DNA of 64,000 nucleotides from Plantago ovata (taxonomy: Eukaryota; Streptophyta; Magnoliopsida; Lamiales; Plantaginaceae). The DNA lies in contig CM051458.1 in NCBI GenBank assembly GCA_028274465.1, positions 72,851,766 through 72,915,765 on the forward strand. Direction: 5' to 3'. Below, one piece after another: positions 44,035-56,669 of this stretch. The notes below the pieces were generated by a model. That model searched no databases. It was given only the letters and a program-made list of their open reading frames with translations, and was not told the DNA's origin. Position numbers and translations under genes: made by a program. Numbering within the stretch: position 1 is the stretch's first letter; every line of letters starts with the position of its first letter.

Positions 44035-47000
44035 GTCTTTCATGACAAAGGAAGAGAGTTTTTTTTATTTCGTTATTTCTTTGCATTTCCTGTTTGTACA
44101 AGCTAATTATATGTATTTTCGATCCATTATGTCCAACAATCTTAAAGCAAAATAGTGTTAATCTTCTCTTATCCTTGGATTTGAGTGGATTAATCCATGT
44201 TGATTCGAAAATACTAACTTGCTTGTTTTCTTTGATAGGAAATGACGAAAGAATCATTGCCGATATACACTTGGAGTATTCTCGGAATGATTTATGGAAG
44301 ATTGATTTGATCAATGGTGCAAGGATCAATATGGAGATTGAGAAGGTTCGTTTGATCCATGGTGCAAGGATCATGGTCAAGAATACTCTAATCTCAATAG
44401 GCAACACAAAGGTTGGGGAAAAAAGTCTTGAATGGATGTCAAGTAAGTATTTCTTGTTTTGGTTATTTGTTTGAGTTTTTGTTTACAAGTCTTGATGGTA
44501 TGTTTTGATTGGTGCTTAGCATGATTCATTTGGTATAATGCGTTTAAAAGTTTTTATGAAATGTAATCTAGTAGATGAAGTTTCTTGTGAAACTTAGATT
44601 AACTAGTATGCATGTTGTAATTGCCATGTAAATGGATTTTTGGTATTGTTTTGTTGTTTGTTGTTGCAAAATTCTTTTGGAATTACAAGGCATGAGATTA
44701 CATTTTAGCTTTTGTTGTTGTCACTGTTTGGAAAAGTTTTGTTGAACTTTTGTTCATGTTGTGGAATTCTTGTTAAATTATTTTTGTGAGTTCCAAATGA
44801 GAAGTGACAATATGGTTATGTTGATTAGTATACCATGTGAGAATGTGTTTCATACATCAAGATGACTTGTGAATTCCAAACAAATTATGGGCACTTGATC
44901 ATGTTGGATCTTGTGAGTTATCTCATCATAGAAGCTTTTGTAGCTCTTGTGGATGAGTTTAACAAATGATGAACATTTGACCATGTTGGGTCTATGCATG
45001 TGTTATCTCACCATAGATGCTTGTGTAGCTCTTGAGTGTGAGTTTAACATTGGATTGGCAAAGGCCATGAGATTGTGAAACCTATGTATTGTTTTACATA
45101 AGGTGAACCTTTTGAGGTTGAACACCAAGAGGTGGTTCATTGGAACTAGTGCTACTAGACATTTGTATTTTGACAAAGCTATGTTTTCTCAATTGGACGA
45201 AATTGAGGTTGTTGGAAAAACTTGGTGCATAGAGAATTGAGATTTTTATGGCATCAAGATTTTGAAATGACATCTTGGCTAAAGTTCGTTTTTACAAAGT
45301 ATTGTATGTCTATAAGATTATGAAGAATTTATTCTCTCCTAATCAAGTATGACATATGTATTTTGTTTGAGTCTCTTAAAGGTCACCTTGACCATTAATG
45401 ATAACTATGTTGGCCAAGATTATTTTGCTAAAGGCATGTTCAAAATCAATGTGATGATGTTAGAAACAAAGCTAATGTAAAAGCTATGAATTTCTAATTG
45501 CTTGATGCTTTTGGAAATGGAAGATTTTGACATGTTAAATATTTTGAGTATAATGATTAACTTGAAATGTTCAATATCATTGCACATAGAGATCACATCC
45601 AAGTGTGAAAAATGTGGCAAAGGAAAGTTGTCAAGTTCCTTTTAATGTGTTGAAAGGAGACGTGGAACAACTTGACTTGATTCACACATGTGAATGTATG
45701 TTGTTGAAGAATTATTCTTTTCATTGTGTTGGAAAGAAAATAAAACACTTAGGTTTAAATCATACATGTGTGTGTGGTTTAATATGTTTGGTTGTAAAAA
45801 GGGTGATTACTTTTGTAGATGATGACACTACGTTTATCTTCTAAAGAGTAAAAATGAAATTATGGAGAAGTTGTTCTCTATAATAAGGATGTTAAGAAAC
45901 TTAACAATAAGGTTAAGTGATAGGAGTGATTGTGGTTTGGAAATTGATTCGCCAGTTGAATATGTTTATGCACTTAGTAGCATAAAATATGAGACTAATG
46001 TTCATTAGTTCCTCCATCCAAAATGGCATTTGAAATAAATAATGTCTTGAAAGAATTATGAAAGGCCATACTTCTCCCATGATTTGAAAAATGTGGGGGC
46101 AATCTACATGTCAAGGCATGAAAAGAGAAAAACCCTTTGAGATACACTTGTGAGTGTAGTGATGTGTGGTTCCTTTACCTTTAAAGGTTAAGTAAGGACT
46201 TGAAATTGTTGAGTGCATTTTCCTTGGATATGCATATAACAATATTGTTTATCAATTCTTGGTGGTGAAATCTATGGTTATAGATGTGCACAAGAATATG
46301 ATAATGAATAAAGTTTCATTCTTGGTTGATGTGGTTTCACATGAAATTAAAAGATGTTACAAAATATCTTTCTAAATGGTCACATGGTGTGACATACATG
46401 GTTAGAATGAAACATAGCAAATAAGCCAGAATTGGAAAAGTGGTTTGATCCTAAGTTCTTGACTTATATGCTAGAGAGTGAACCTCAAACTTGCGAAAAA
46501 GGTTGAGACCTTGGTTGGAAAACTTTGTTGTAAAAAGCTATCAATAGTGGAAATATTCAATTTTGAGAAATTCATACTCGAAGGCTATTGGATCTTCCTC
46601 AAGGAAGAAAACTACTAGTTTGCAAGTATGTTTTTCAAGGGAAATTGAAACAAGTTGAACTATTGATAAACATAATGCGATACTAGTTTACCGCTAAAGA
46701 TGGTTGAGACCATAGTGACTCAATTTGATTGTGTCAAGAGTAACATCCATATGAAAGATAATTGCTACTTTGGGCAATTGAATTGGATGTATAGATGGCT
46801 TCTCTAAATGATAATTTAGAATAAGAGATTTGTATCGCAAGACCATAAACTTTTCTTGTACATGAACTTGAAAAGAAGATTTATAAATTGGTAAAGTCCT
46901 TGTGTGGCTTGAACCAAAATAAGGGCATGTAGAAATTCTATAATGCCATGATGAAAACTGAGTTTGTCATTTATGAAAATGATAAAATACTTTTACATGA

Positions 47001-48489
47001 AAGAGTTGAAAAATGGCTATGTCATTTTATACCTTTATGTAAATGACATGATTATCACTTGAAGTAATGACAAGGTGATCAAGTCTACGAAAGGATATGT
47101 TGATATCTAGATTTCATATGAAGGACTTCGGTCTAGTTGAAGCAATCCTTGGGGATTGAGATTCTATAAACAACCGATGGGTTGATGTTGAGCTAATCTC
47201 ACCATGTGGTCGAGATTATGGAGAATTTTAACAAAGATAGTCTTGAAGTGACTAAAACATCTTTGGTTAAAATGTTTATCTTGCTAAAGAACATTGTTCT
47301 AGGAGTATCTCATGTGTTGAATACTCTAGAAAAGGTGAAAACCTATTGGACTTGATAAATTGCAAAAGGCATGGTTTGGCCTTTGTTGTAAGTGAACTAA
47401 GCCGTCACATGGAAAGTCCCGAAGAGAGTCGCGAAAGACTATAACGAGAAGTACCGAAGTACTTGAGATGGTATCGGGATTGTGGGCTAAAATGTTCAAA
47501 ATAGCAAGTTGTGCTATAACGATCTGTAGATGCAAACTGGATCACGAGTTCCAGGAATTGTAAATCCACTAATGGATATTGTCTTCACCTGTGGGGATGA
47601 GAAATTTCTTGAAGATTCTATGAACAAGATTTTATAGAAGGATCCATGATGGAAGTAAAGTTCATTGGGTGGGACTTAGGTGCAAAGAAAGCCGAGTTGC
47701 TAGGCATATAATTGGAAGTCTTCCATGTTGGCCTAAACTTGTGCCAAATGACAAGTTTTCATTGTACAACCGATTTTGTAATTGGTAGAGATCAAAGTAA
47801 TTTGTATAACGGTAAGTCTAGACATAAGCCCGTTACACAAATTCTCATGACTGATATTATCTTTCTAGACTTGTGAGGTCTAAAGATAATAAAGCGGATC
47901 CGTACACTAACTATAGTGCTATGTCATGAGATGGTGGCAAAGTCTTCCTGGAATGGGATTGAAGACTTTGACCAACTGTTGATGCGAAGGAAAAACCCAA
48001 CCTAGTTGACTGGAGATCCCAACATCTAGGTTCAAAAGGGACAACCTAATTGCATCAAGGAAGGAGTTCACTGTGGGGGTTTCACCTATATAGTGACTCA
48101 AGGTAAAGAGGTTAAACGCAAGGGTTTTAATGATTCCTATTGATAATATAGTTACACGGAATAGAGAATCACCTATGTTAGAGTGAAGTGAGGGCCGCTT
48201 CAACAAGAATTAGATCCCAAATTCTTGTAAACTCTCGCTGAACCAAAACGGTATTTCACGGCCAAAATAAACACAACCATGAGAACAGAATGATGCTAGA
48301 GATGTATCTGTGTAGTATGCACTATCATTTACACAAACGACATATCAGTTCAAGGACATCGTTGTCTACTGTTAGCCAGTAAATAAGGTGTATATTTACA
48401 AGGGAAGGTTCAAAGGTGGTGGCACCTACCTATCCTATGCAAGTATCAATCGTTGGATTGTGCCATGAAGTTTTCTTCATGTGGGGGAT
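44035..48489 (+). pseudogene. Element E copia internal region, heavily decayed
   Basis: No frame exceeds about 125 codons. Recognisable fragments in order: protease-like RWFIGTSATRHL near 45130; a GAG-pre-integrase motif CEKCGKGKLSSS near 45605; an integrase start (QLDLIHT, then VKRVITFVDDDTTFIF) to 45844; RT with SLNDNLE-like text near 46800, KLVKSLCGLNQN near 46890 and LYVNDMIIT near 47035. Protease-integrase-RT order defines Ty1/copia. Stops and frame changes interrupt every domain. The first 100-300 bases include remaining 5' LTR or leader sequence. Nothing here can make protein. Confidence 0.75.
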
Positions 48490-49002
48490 TGTTGGAAATT
48501 ATGAAGAAAAATGATAAATAAATAATGCCTTCAGTGGTTTATTTATTTGGAGACCATTTCTTAATTATTGATTAATTAAGATAAAGTAATATATATCCGA
48601 AAGCTACTCCGTAAGAGCTTCGAATGGATATATTGGATACCCATAATGGACTTTGGGTTAGTGAGAAATAAGTGTTTAAAGTTAGAAGATTGTGTGGGCG
48701 TGTCCTACATTGCTTGAGATAAAGTGAAGTCTCTAGTTTATAATCTACTAGTTACTACTTGGTGTCCAAGTGGTGTAACTAGATGAGCTGAGTACAATCC
48801 TGATCAGATTGGTACACGAAACTAGAGGACTTATGTACGAGTGGATGCGCGACACCCTCGAACATGGAACGTGAATCAAGCTCAAGTGGGTGAGTCCTGG
48901 AGACCTAAGGTTTTGCTAGTTCCACATCTTAAGACCTTCTAGAAGGATGTTGCTTCATGTTGACATGTTGCTTCATGTTGACATTTGTAACTCATTTGGA
49001 AA
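48490..49002 (+). repeat. Element E 3' LTR, truncated
   Basis: Matches 17707-18215 with four substitutions. Near 48950-48985 an 18-base block (atgttgcttcatgttgac) is duplicated in tandem. Similarity stops after acatttgtaactcat, so roughly the last half of the LTR is missing, presumably by deletion into the CACTA. Confidence 0.85.
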
Positions 49003-49480
49003 CATATCCCAAATTCTAGGGTTTCGGGTTTAGGGCTATGCTTACCTTAATTGAACTATTGAAGTGGAGGAGCATGTGGAGTAGAACACGGTGAAGCCGG
49101 AGCACGGTGGCGGAGCTAGTAGAGCATGGTGGAGAAGAGACGGAGCGATTTGGATAGTGGAGGAGAGGTGGATAGGAGTAGCGATTTGGTGTTGGGTGGT
49201 GGCAGAGGAGAAAACAGTGGAGCAGTGGTGGGGGTGGTGGTGGTTGTGGTGGAGCCCGTTAATGGTCGATTTGAAGGGGATGGTGGTTCCGTGTTCTTCT
49301 CTCTGGAGTGGTGGTGGATGAGCGGTCTGCAGAAGGAGGAGGTGAGGAGGTGGTGGTGTCAACGGTGACGTGTTGGCGGAATGGGCAGAGAATTGAGAAT
49401 TGGGGGAGAGAAGTGGTGGTGAATTGGGGATTTTGGTGAAATGGAGAAGGAGATCTCATTTCCAGATCTATATTTAGGTT
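49003..49480 (-). other. CACTA F right internal region, G-rich
   Basis: Strongly G-rich on the plus strand (ggtggtgg runs) and giving Pro/His-rich frames on the minus strand, none recognisable. On the minus strand a donor-like AAG|GTAAGCAT lies near 49045, at the same distance from the right end as a similar donor in the second CACTA (near 62795). This may be the remnant of a leader exon read inward from the right terminus. Confidence 0.3.
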
Positions 49481-50149
49481 TAGCCACGGATATTCTTTAT
49501 CCGTGGCTAAAATTATTTTTTATTTTTCTTTAATTAAAAAGGTCAACGGGTTTAGCCACGAATAATTTATCCGTGCCTAAATCTCGCGAACTCGGGCCTA
49601 AACATGCACGAACTGAGCGTCCAAGGTTAGTTCGTGACTATCCGTGGCTAAAATGCCGATTCGTGGCTAATTTAGCCACAGGTAGTATCCGTGGCTGCGG
49701 TTGGTGGCTATTTTCTGGAATTTCTTGTAGTGTAGGAACTTGTTTTCATTAATGTTTTCAATCATATCGAAATTTAAATAAGTTATGTGGGTTGATAATT
49801 TATAGTTAATTTTGTAATATAATAAATTTTAGAGTCAAATGTGTAAAAACTAAAAAATTAATGGTGTTTGGGTGTAGATGAAATCTGAATTTTGAATGAG
49901 GACAAATTTGTCATTTCCAGTTCTTAATTAGCACAAAGTCAAAGTCGTTGGACTAGATGTAATTCTTTTTGTCTAAGAAGGGGCTACATGTAATTGTTAA
50001 ACTATGAGAAAATAGATCTGTAATTAAAATCCAAAGAGGATGAGTGGATGCAAATTGTCCTTCTTTATATTTTCTATAAATAATTTACCGTTAAAAGAAA
50101 AAAAAAAGTGGTGATAACAATTGTTGATGGTCTAGGTCAACGGCTTTAA

Positions 50150-52032
50150 GACCATCTCCATCGGGGTCTGATGGAGGGTCTGGAAGTTTTCCAAACCGTC
50201 TTATGGCACTCCAACGGGGCGTTTGGGTCTGGGTCTGAAAACATTCATCCAGGCCCGTCATATAGTATATGACGGGTATTGATGGATTTTATCATTGTTT
50301 TTTTATTTTTCATTTTCATTTTTATGGTAGTATCTATTTCTTTTTTCTTCTCCTTTTTCTTTCTATTTACTTTTATTCCTTTTCTTTTTTTTTCTTTCCT
50401 TAAAAGAAAAAACACTTAAAAAAAAGATTCATTTGCCCTTCATATTTGTAACGTATATTTAATTTTTAAATTATTATTTTATTATCAATCATTGTAATAT
50501 ATACATTTATATTTCATATTTATTTAATTAATTAACAACATTTATACTCATGTGAAGTATAAAAAATAGTGTAGATTAAAAAGAAATGATAAAATATAAA
50601 TATAATTTTAAAGAAAATTAGAAAAGAAATGAAAATGTGAGTTTGGTGGGTCTGAACGGATGGAGTGCAAAGTATGTTAGAGTCTGGTGGCTAATAAAAT
50701 AATCTGAAATGCTGATGTGGAAGGGTCTTGATGAATGTGTATTTTACACTTTCATTTGAGTCTTTTTCACCTATTTTAGCTATCCTCTATGTTAATTTAG
50801 CTATATTTTAGTGCATTTTATTAGAATAGTGTCACGTTTCCCTTTAGATTTTATTTTACAGGTTTTGGTTGAAAATCGAGGATTTCCGGGCAATTATATT
50901 GAAGTTGACAAGGAATTGGTGTTCCAGAAGCCTATTTGGACTATCTGAAGGTTTCCGGATAGGATATGGAGTCTAGGGGTCGAATCTGGAGGTTAGAAGG
51001 CCACTAGAAGACAGAAACCGAGTCCGAAAAGGGGAAGAAATCCAAAAACGCGTCGAAAATGCGGAATTCCGCGAGATTTTCTCCTGGGCGAACCGCCCGG
51101 GACGTGGGGCGAATCGCCCCACACTATTTCGTAGCCTATATATAATTGCTCAGTTTTTCTCCGAAATTCATACTTTTCCAGACCTATTCTCTCACCTTTC
51201 TCTGTAGTTTTTGGTAGGGACTTCCCATAGCCTGTTCTGGGGGTTCGTAGCTTAGGAGACACTTTTTCGTAGCAGATTGGAGCTTGTAGGATCGCAATTT
51301 TTCGGAGATTGACAACCTTCGGTAACATTGTATCTTACAGTTTATTCTACTTATTTTTTATATCTTTCAACATGTTTTCTTCTATGATTTCTGTTGATTG
51401 CATGCCTATTATGAGTAGCTAAACTTATCGTTGGTGGTAGTATGTGAATTCTTAGCGAAGGGAAGATAATCATGCTAATGGCTATATCGCGCATTATACT
51501 CCGTGTTATTGCTTTATTTCGTTGATCACGATCACCCTAAATTCTCGTATGTTGTATTAATTATTATGCACAATTGGACCCTCGTCGACCTATGGGCATG
51601 TATATCTTCGTAGTGTTGAATAATTACGGAACACAATAGGACAATAGAGATTGACTTGTTAGTATCATTATCTTCGTAGTGCTTAATAATTGCAATAGGA
51701 CATTAGATTGATCAAAGATCTCCATGCAAGACCGAGGAATTTACGTATGATTATTGACCCGTTATGCTTTGAAGGATCATACTATCACCAATCTCCATTA
51801 TCTGTTAGAAAAACCTTTGCTTTACGTCTGCTGTTTTATATTCTCTAGTTAAATAGATAAAGCTAGTTATAGTCCTGAGAGAACGACACTCGAGGTCATT
51901 CTACTGCTACACTACGGTTTTCGTTGTAGTTGTGGATTGCCTTTGGCTAAATAACAAATATATTTGATGGAACCGGGACCCGACAATTCCTCGTTCATCA
52001 GGTCTCAAGAGTCTGAACGGATGGAGATAGTC
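50150..52032. mobile_element. Harbinger/Tourist-like MITE split by a solo LTR
   Basis: Terminal inverted repeats gaccatctccatc (left) and gactatctccatc (right, reverse complement), flanked by TAA at 50147-50149 and 52033-52035. A TAA (TWA-type) duplication with a short GA-starting TIR suits the PIF/Harbinger superfamily. Own sequence is about 610 bp, non-coding, AT-rich with a central oligo-T tract; the rest is the inserted solo LTR D2. Confidence 0.65.
50729..52000 (+). mobile_element. Solo LTR D2
   Basis: 1,272 bp, ends tgatgaatgtg and cgttcatca, perfect duplication ggtct (50724-50728 and 52001-52005). It is the same family as D1 but in the opposite orientation. It retains a shorter GC-rich palindromic block (gggcgaaccgcccgg near 51088, then ggggcgaatcgcccc) than D1. 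Confidence 0.87.
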
Positions 52033-52035
52033 TAA

Positions 52036-53826
52036 CTAACCGTAACTAAGTGTGGTAAGTATGATGAGTGCTACTGTAGTGTACTACACTCTGGGAATAA
52101 TAGATGATGTTGGTTGGGTTGGGTCGGGTCACTTGATATCATATGCACATCCAAAGTTCCCGTCCGATGTGAGTCGTCACGTCAGGCCATTGTCCATCAC
52201 TAATCGGTGGTTTCCTCTCATTTCTCATTATCAAAATTCAAATCAAACAATAACAAAGTTACAATCCTTTGTACAGTGTGGAAGTTAAAGCTTCGCACGT
52301 GCAGACCATATATAACTCGCCCAGGTCAAGTTTTGTCCCCAAATTTAGACAAACTTTCTCCTCACTCCCACCCATCCCTTACTTTTCCGTTTTATCTTTA
52401 CTACTTCCTTCTCATTTGGTCACACTTGATTCTTGGAAAATTTGAATGGAAAAAACAAAACAAATCAAGGCGTGACAATCAGACAGACGTGTTGGAGAAT
52501 AATTTAGAGTTAAACATAATTCGTCTAAATCTAGATGCTTTGTATTTCAATCAAGTTCCTTCTATTCTCGTAACTAGTAATTAGGACCCGTAAAAGTTTA
52601 AATTGGGGACGTTGGACCGGTTTGAAGGTCAAAACGAATGGACAACTTCATGAATACTGAGATGTGGACTACGTAGGAATTATATAATGGTGTAATAATG
52701 ACCAATGATTAATTGTTGATTACCTTGATCCTTGAAAATTATAAATATTTATAATTGATCACCAAAATACTAAAATAGATACACATCTTGGGATGATGCC
52801 AAGTGTAGGGTTAATGAAAGTGTGTAAGGATCTAACTTAAACTTATAATAGATAGAATCGACAGTGTTCAGTTCGATGTCGTGCAAACACATCACACATC
52901 ACACCTATAAACAAATTATATAAAACTCAATAAAAACAGCGGAAATTAAAGAACACAAAGATAAACTTTTCTCAGGCAATATTTCTATTGCCCTGAGCAC
53001 TGAGGCTAAATCACTAGTAAGAATTAATATTACAAAGTATGAGATACATTGAATCTCAATTGACTAGCTAAACACAAGCAAGGCTAAAATTTTGGACAAG
53101 TCTAAACCTAAAAACTGATTGAACAAAAGCATCAAAGGCTACACAATAAACTTGTGAAATACTACAGAAAAACCCTAAAGGAATAATCTGCAAAGCTCTC
53201 GATTTTTCCAACGTTGTGAATTCGACTTCTCACTCATATATATGGTGTTGAGAAGAGTCTTGAGAATCTCCTTCACTTAATTAGGTAGTTCGTCTCTTGT
53301 GATCTTCTGATGATTTTGTAAGAAAATATGGGTAGATAACCCATAGGGTTGGGCAGTGGAATGTTAAAATTTTCTTAATATGCATGTTGATCGATTATCT
53401 ATACTACGTATAGTGTAAATCACATCAGAGTTAACAAACAATTATATATTTACAGTCAACTTCGACTTCTATCTCCCGGTGATCCAGATTTTTTTTCGAC
53501 GATCGCTGCGGTGAAAAGCTAGATCAACATGTCTGGAAGCTACCATCCAAATTTTAGCTCGATCCAATGATTAACGAATCGCGAATTGATTTTACAAAAT
53601 CGTTGCAATGTGAGAAATTTGCACGCAGGAATTCTTGTCTGCAAGACAAACGTTATTATAAAGAATTGAGAGTCCTCAACCTTGGTATCCACGGATGGAA
53701 GAGCTTATGAGAATACTAGGAATTCTCAGATCAAATCCTTCGGGAAGTAAAGGGTGGTCGGCGGTGCTATAGGAGGGGAGGAGAAATTTATTTTCCTGTC
53801 CAACATAAAAGTAGAATGACTATAAT
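52036..53826. other. Unassigned intergenic DNA
   Basis: No supported gene. A small hairpin (ctcaggcaat/attgccctgag) lies near 52973-52999. The block 52780-53800 has the feel of an old LTR read in reverse, but I found no matching copy, primer site or target duplication, so it is left unclassified. Confidence 0.4.
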
Positions 53827-54312
53827 TGATGAGGAGATTATACGACCTTTACCCTCGAATACGAGATGTAGCCCTTGAAGAAGAGAGACCCTTGGTTTGT
53901 TCTCCCAGTCGACCCCAACCCCTCCTTCGTACAAGGATGACGGACCCACGGGTATCGAAGGGGACCATAGTACAACCTAGCACTGACAAGACGTCCTTTT
54001 ATCCGGTTCCTAAAGCACACCATGGGCAGAGCCAGGGCTCACTTTCGTATCCTATATATATTTGTGCATTTATTATCATCATAACATAATATATTCCATT
54101 CTCTACATACATAATGCCAAATTTTCCCCATGCACGAAACGTTAAATCACACCCGGTCTAATTGAGGTAGATCGGGTCATACCCCCCACTCACTCATTCT
54201 TCCCTCTTCTACAGGTCCCGTACTCAAGTTCTACCCAAAGATAAACTCCTCCTATCCTCCATCATAGGACGAGAGATGATACACAAGGCTTGACCAGATT
54301 TTACCCGCATCA
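53827..54312 (+). repeat. 5' LTR of element H
   Basis: 486 bp, tgatgagg...cgcatca. TATA-like tatatatat from 54053. The last part resembles the LTR of A (gagagatgata and ttttaccc...atca), consistent with related families. Primer site tggcgccgtctgtggga at 54316-54332. Confidence 0.8.
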
Positions 54313-54399
54313 TCTTGGCGCCGTCTGTGGGAACACGAGATGAAAAGTTACAACAGAAGGGTAAGAAGAAGAAAGTGCTAGACCCACCTTGCAACAGCC

Positions 54400-56640
54400 A
54401 TGACAAAAAAGAAGAAAACTTCAGCAGCACCTACCAAGGAACGTGAGACGTTAGAAAATGTAAACCCCGTTCCCATGAATCCAGAACCATCGCATGTCGA
54501 GTCTGATTGGGAGGAAGATGAAGAATCATCGTAGTCTAGCCGACAAGGAAATCCCCACTCGGGAGATTCAGTGGAGCCTCTTGTCCCTCCGACAGGTCCA
54601 CAGATGTTGATAACGGAAGGGCAACTTACACAGTTCGTTAGAACAGTGTGTGAAACTGTCATCGATAGCAGGCTCCCTCAGAAAAAGCCTCAAATAGCCT
54701 CTGTAATTGTGAGAGAGAAATCCTGGCCAAGTGTTTCCACTCGAAGCAACCGGCAAAGTCGCAGCGTACGATCTGCCAGGACAGAGGGAACCCACAGTCA
54801 AACCCAGATTCCCTCGAAACGAAAGGCCACCGAGAGCTTGCCCGAAAGCTCAGTAGTGACCCAACGGGACAAGCATCAAACACGCAAGGGAAAGGAGCTT
54901 TTGAAGGATCGACCCCGCACCCAATCGGTGTACACAATCCCAGACAATGACTCGGACACCTTCGACGATGGTCGTTTCGATCGAGATAGAAAGACCCTCG
55001 AAAGAAAGATGGAAAAGTATGAAGAACTCCTTCGAGCCCACGATCGAAAAAAGAAGGAGAAGATTAAGAGGCCCCGTTCCGATCACGACGAACTAAGAAG
55101 GAGAGATGAAAGAGAAGCTAGAAAGTATGATGAAAGGAAGGACCGCCCAGTCAAAGAAATCGGTTTCGCACCTAACCCATTGTCCAAAAGACTCATGAGC
55201 CACTCGATCCCCACGGACCAAAGAATACCCAAGAACTTACCAAAGTATTCGAGGACCACTTGTCCCCACGAGCATAGGGTCAAATTCAAAAATATGATGC
55301 AGACCTACGGCCATAGTGAGAAAGATATGGTGATCGTCTTCCCGGGCACCCTCGAAGGAGTAGCCACGGAATGGTACTACAACATGCCGATGGGGCCTAT
55401 CCGGTCCTACGCAGACTTGGTCCATGCTTTCTTAGGTCACTTCACAGATTACAAGAAATCAAGACAATCGAGCAGTTGTCTCCAAGACATCATCCAGAAA
55501 GAGGATGAACCTCTCCGATGATGGTGGCAACGGTTCAACGCCGTGGCCTTACAAGTGGACGATCATCCCATGCATTTTCGAAGACAAACCCTATTTTCTA
55601 ACACTCGAAATAGGGCCTTTGCATCGGAAGTATCGAGGGAAAAGCCCGAAACTCCAGAAAAATTGTCCAACATCGTGAAGATATCGAAGAAAAAAGGATG
55701 AACAAAGAATCCAAACTGGCTTTTGACCTCCCATCTACCATTCGAAAGGATAGATTCCCCAAGAGAGAGCGAGCAGAACCAGCCAAGGAGTCCGCCCGAG
55801 ATAAAGGGAATCCAGAAAAGCGCCCCCCTCCCCCAGAAAGAACCCCAGACCAATCAAATACCCTCAGCGACAAGTTTTCTCCATCGTCGAAGGTCTACCT
55901 AGTACGAGATGGCCGAGGGAGCACAAAGAAACCAATACGACCAGGAACTCTCAAGAATATTGTAAGTTTCACAAGCAACGAGGCCATGATACAGACAAGT
56001 GCATTGAATTGACAGCGGAACTAGAACGCATCGTGGAGGAAGGATACGTTGAAGAGTACAGGGATTCGAATGGCATGCTATCCGTACGACTCCTTGAAAA
56101 GTCTAGACCGGAAACCACACGACAGCCAAGACCCCCGCTTCCCCAACAGCCAACCGTCTTTCGAGAGTCTCGAGAGGCTCGATTTGAGGAGGCCTTCGAA
56201 AATTCACCAGTACATGGTGAAATTAAGTATATTGCCGGGGGACCAACGGGAGGAGACTCTCGAAAGGAAAGGGACCGGACAGCACGGAGAATGTGAAATT
56301 CATACGCAATAGGAAGTCCAACGTTTAATATCGGAAGCCTCAAAACCCATCACCTCACGATAATCTTCGACCATTCTCACATTCCCGACCCACATGTCAC
56401 TCGAAATCAAGAGCCTAACTTCCCCTTGGTCATTTCTATGGTTATCTCAGAATTTGGGATGAGCAAGGTCCTCGTAGACACGGGAAGTTCTGTGAATGTT
56501 ATCACAACTGCAACCCTGAAGAAAATGCAAATCGAAGAAACTGGTTTCGCCGACGTCTCGACCAATCTATCGGGATTCGGGGGAAACTGTGGTCAAGCCA
56601 TTGGGAACCATCTGGTTGTTGACTTCCCTCGGCGCTAAGC
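54400..56640 (+). pseudogene. Element H Gag and protease
   Basis: Starts at ATG 54400 (MTKKKKTSAAPTKER). An in-frame TAG at 54532-54534 and a TGA at 55519-55521, where A has Arg in EPLRRWW, interrupt Gag. Gag motifs match A (SRLMSHSIP-type text, EWYYNM, AFLGHFTDYKKS). After a frameshift near 55680 the variant knuckle CKFHKQRGHDTDKC is still readable near 55968. Protease follows at about 56465 with VLVDTGSSVNVI. Another frame change occurs near 56585. Confidence 0.83.
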
Positions 56641-56669
56641 CAAACAAAGCAACCTAGCACTGCCAGTAT

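Larger units (their letters stand above)
17707..49002 (+). mobile_element. Element E: Ty1/copia element, decayed inside, split by element B
   Basis: The 5' LTR starts at 17707 and a 3' LTR at 48490, directly after a polypurine tract gtgggggat. About 510 bases of the two LTRs align with only four substitutions I could count, so the copies look young. The internal region (44035-48489) is a wreck of copia Pol in the order protease, integrase, RT, which fixes the copia assignment. The 3' LTR stops near 49002 and the rest is missing. I could not see a TGGTATCAGAGC primer site or the exact end of the 5' LTR. Probably a non-autonomous copy mobilised in trans. Confidence 0.75.
4377..49732. mobile_element. 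CACTA transposon F, non-autonomous, split by nested retroelements
   Basis: The left end reads cactacaaaaaatccg and the right end, reverse-complemented, cactacaagaaattcc, the CACTA terminal inverted repeat. Flanking bases are tac and tag, one mismatch from a 3-bp target duplication. Both ends carry many copies of a subterminal word, ccgtggctaa or its complement ttagccacgg (4400-4650 and 49480-49715), as expected for transposase-binding arrays. Own DNA is 4377-5577, 17406-17706 and 49003-49732, about 2.2 kb; everything else was inserted. No transposase frame is visible, so this copy would need one in trans. It carries a tRNA-like gene. Confidence 0.75.
3880..50060. mobile_element. Candidate outer inverted-repeat element (MULE-like) hosting the CACTA
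   Basis: The 81 bases at 3880-3960 and the reverse complement of 49980-50060 resemble each other end to end. Both start gg-(a/c)aa-tt and finish with aacaattacat(c/g)tagcccc; I estimate 60-65% identity, rising strongly at the inner end. The nine bases outside, ttgctttta and ttctttata, agree at six positions, compatible with an old 9-bp Mutator-type duplication but not proof of it. No transposase is seen. Alternatively both flanks are independent copies of a common non-coding repeat. Confidence 0.3.

Noticed and set aside
49042-49362. 106-codon Pro/His-rich frame in CACTA F
   Set aside because: Low-complexity complement of a ggtggtgg-rich tract, with no recognisable motif.
52740-53826. Possible reversed LTR of another retroelement
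   Set aside because: No second copy in the window, no target duplication and no primer-binding site.
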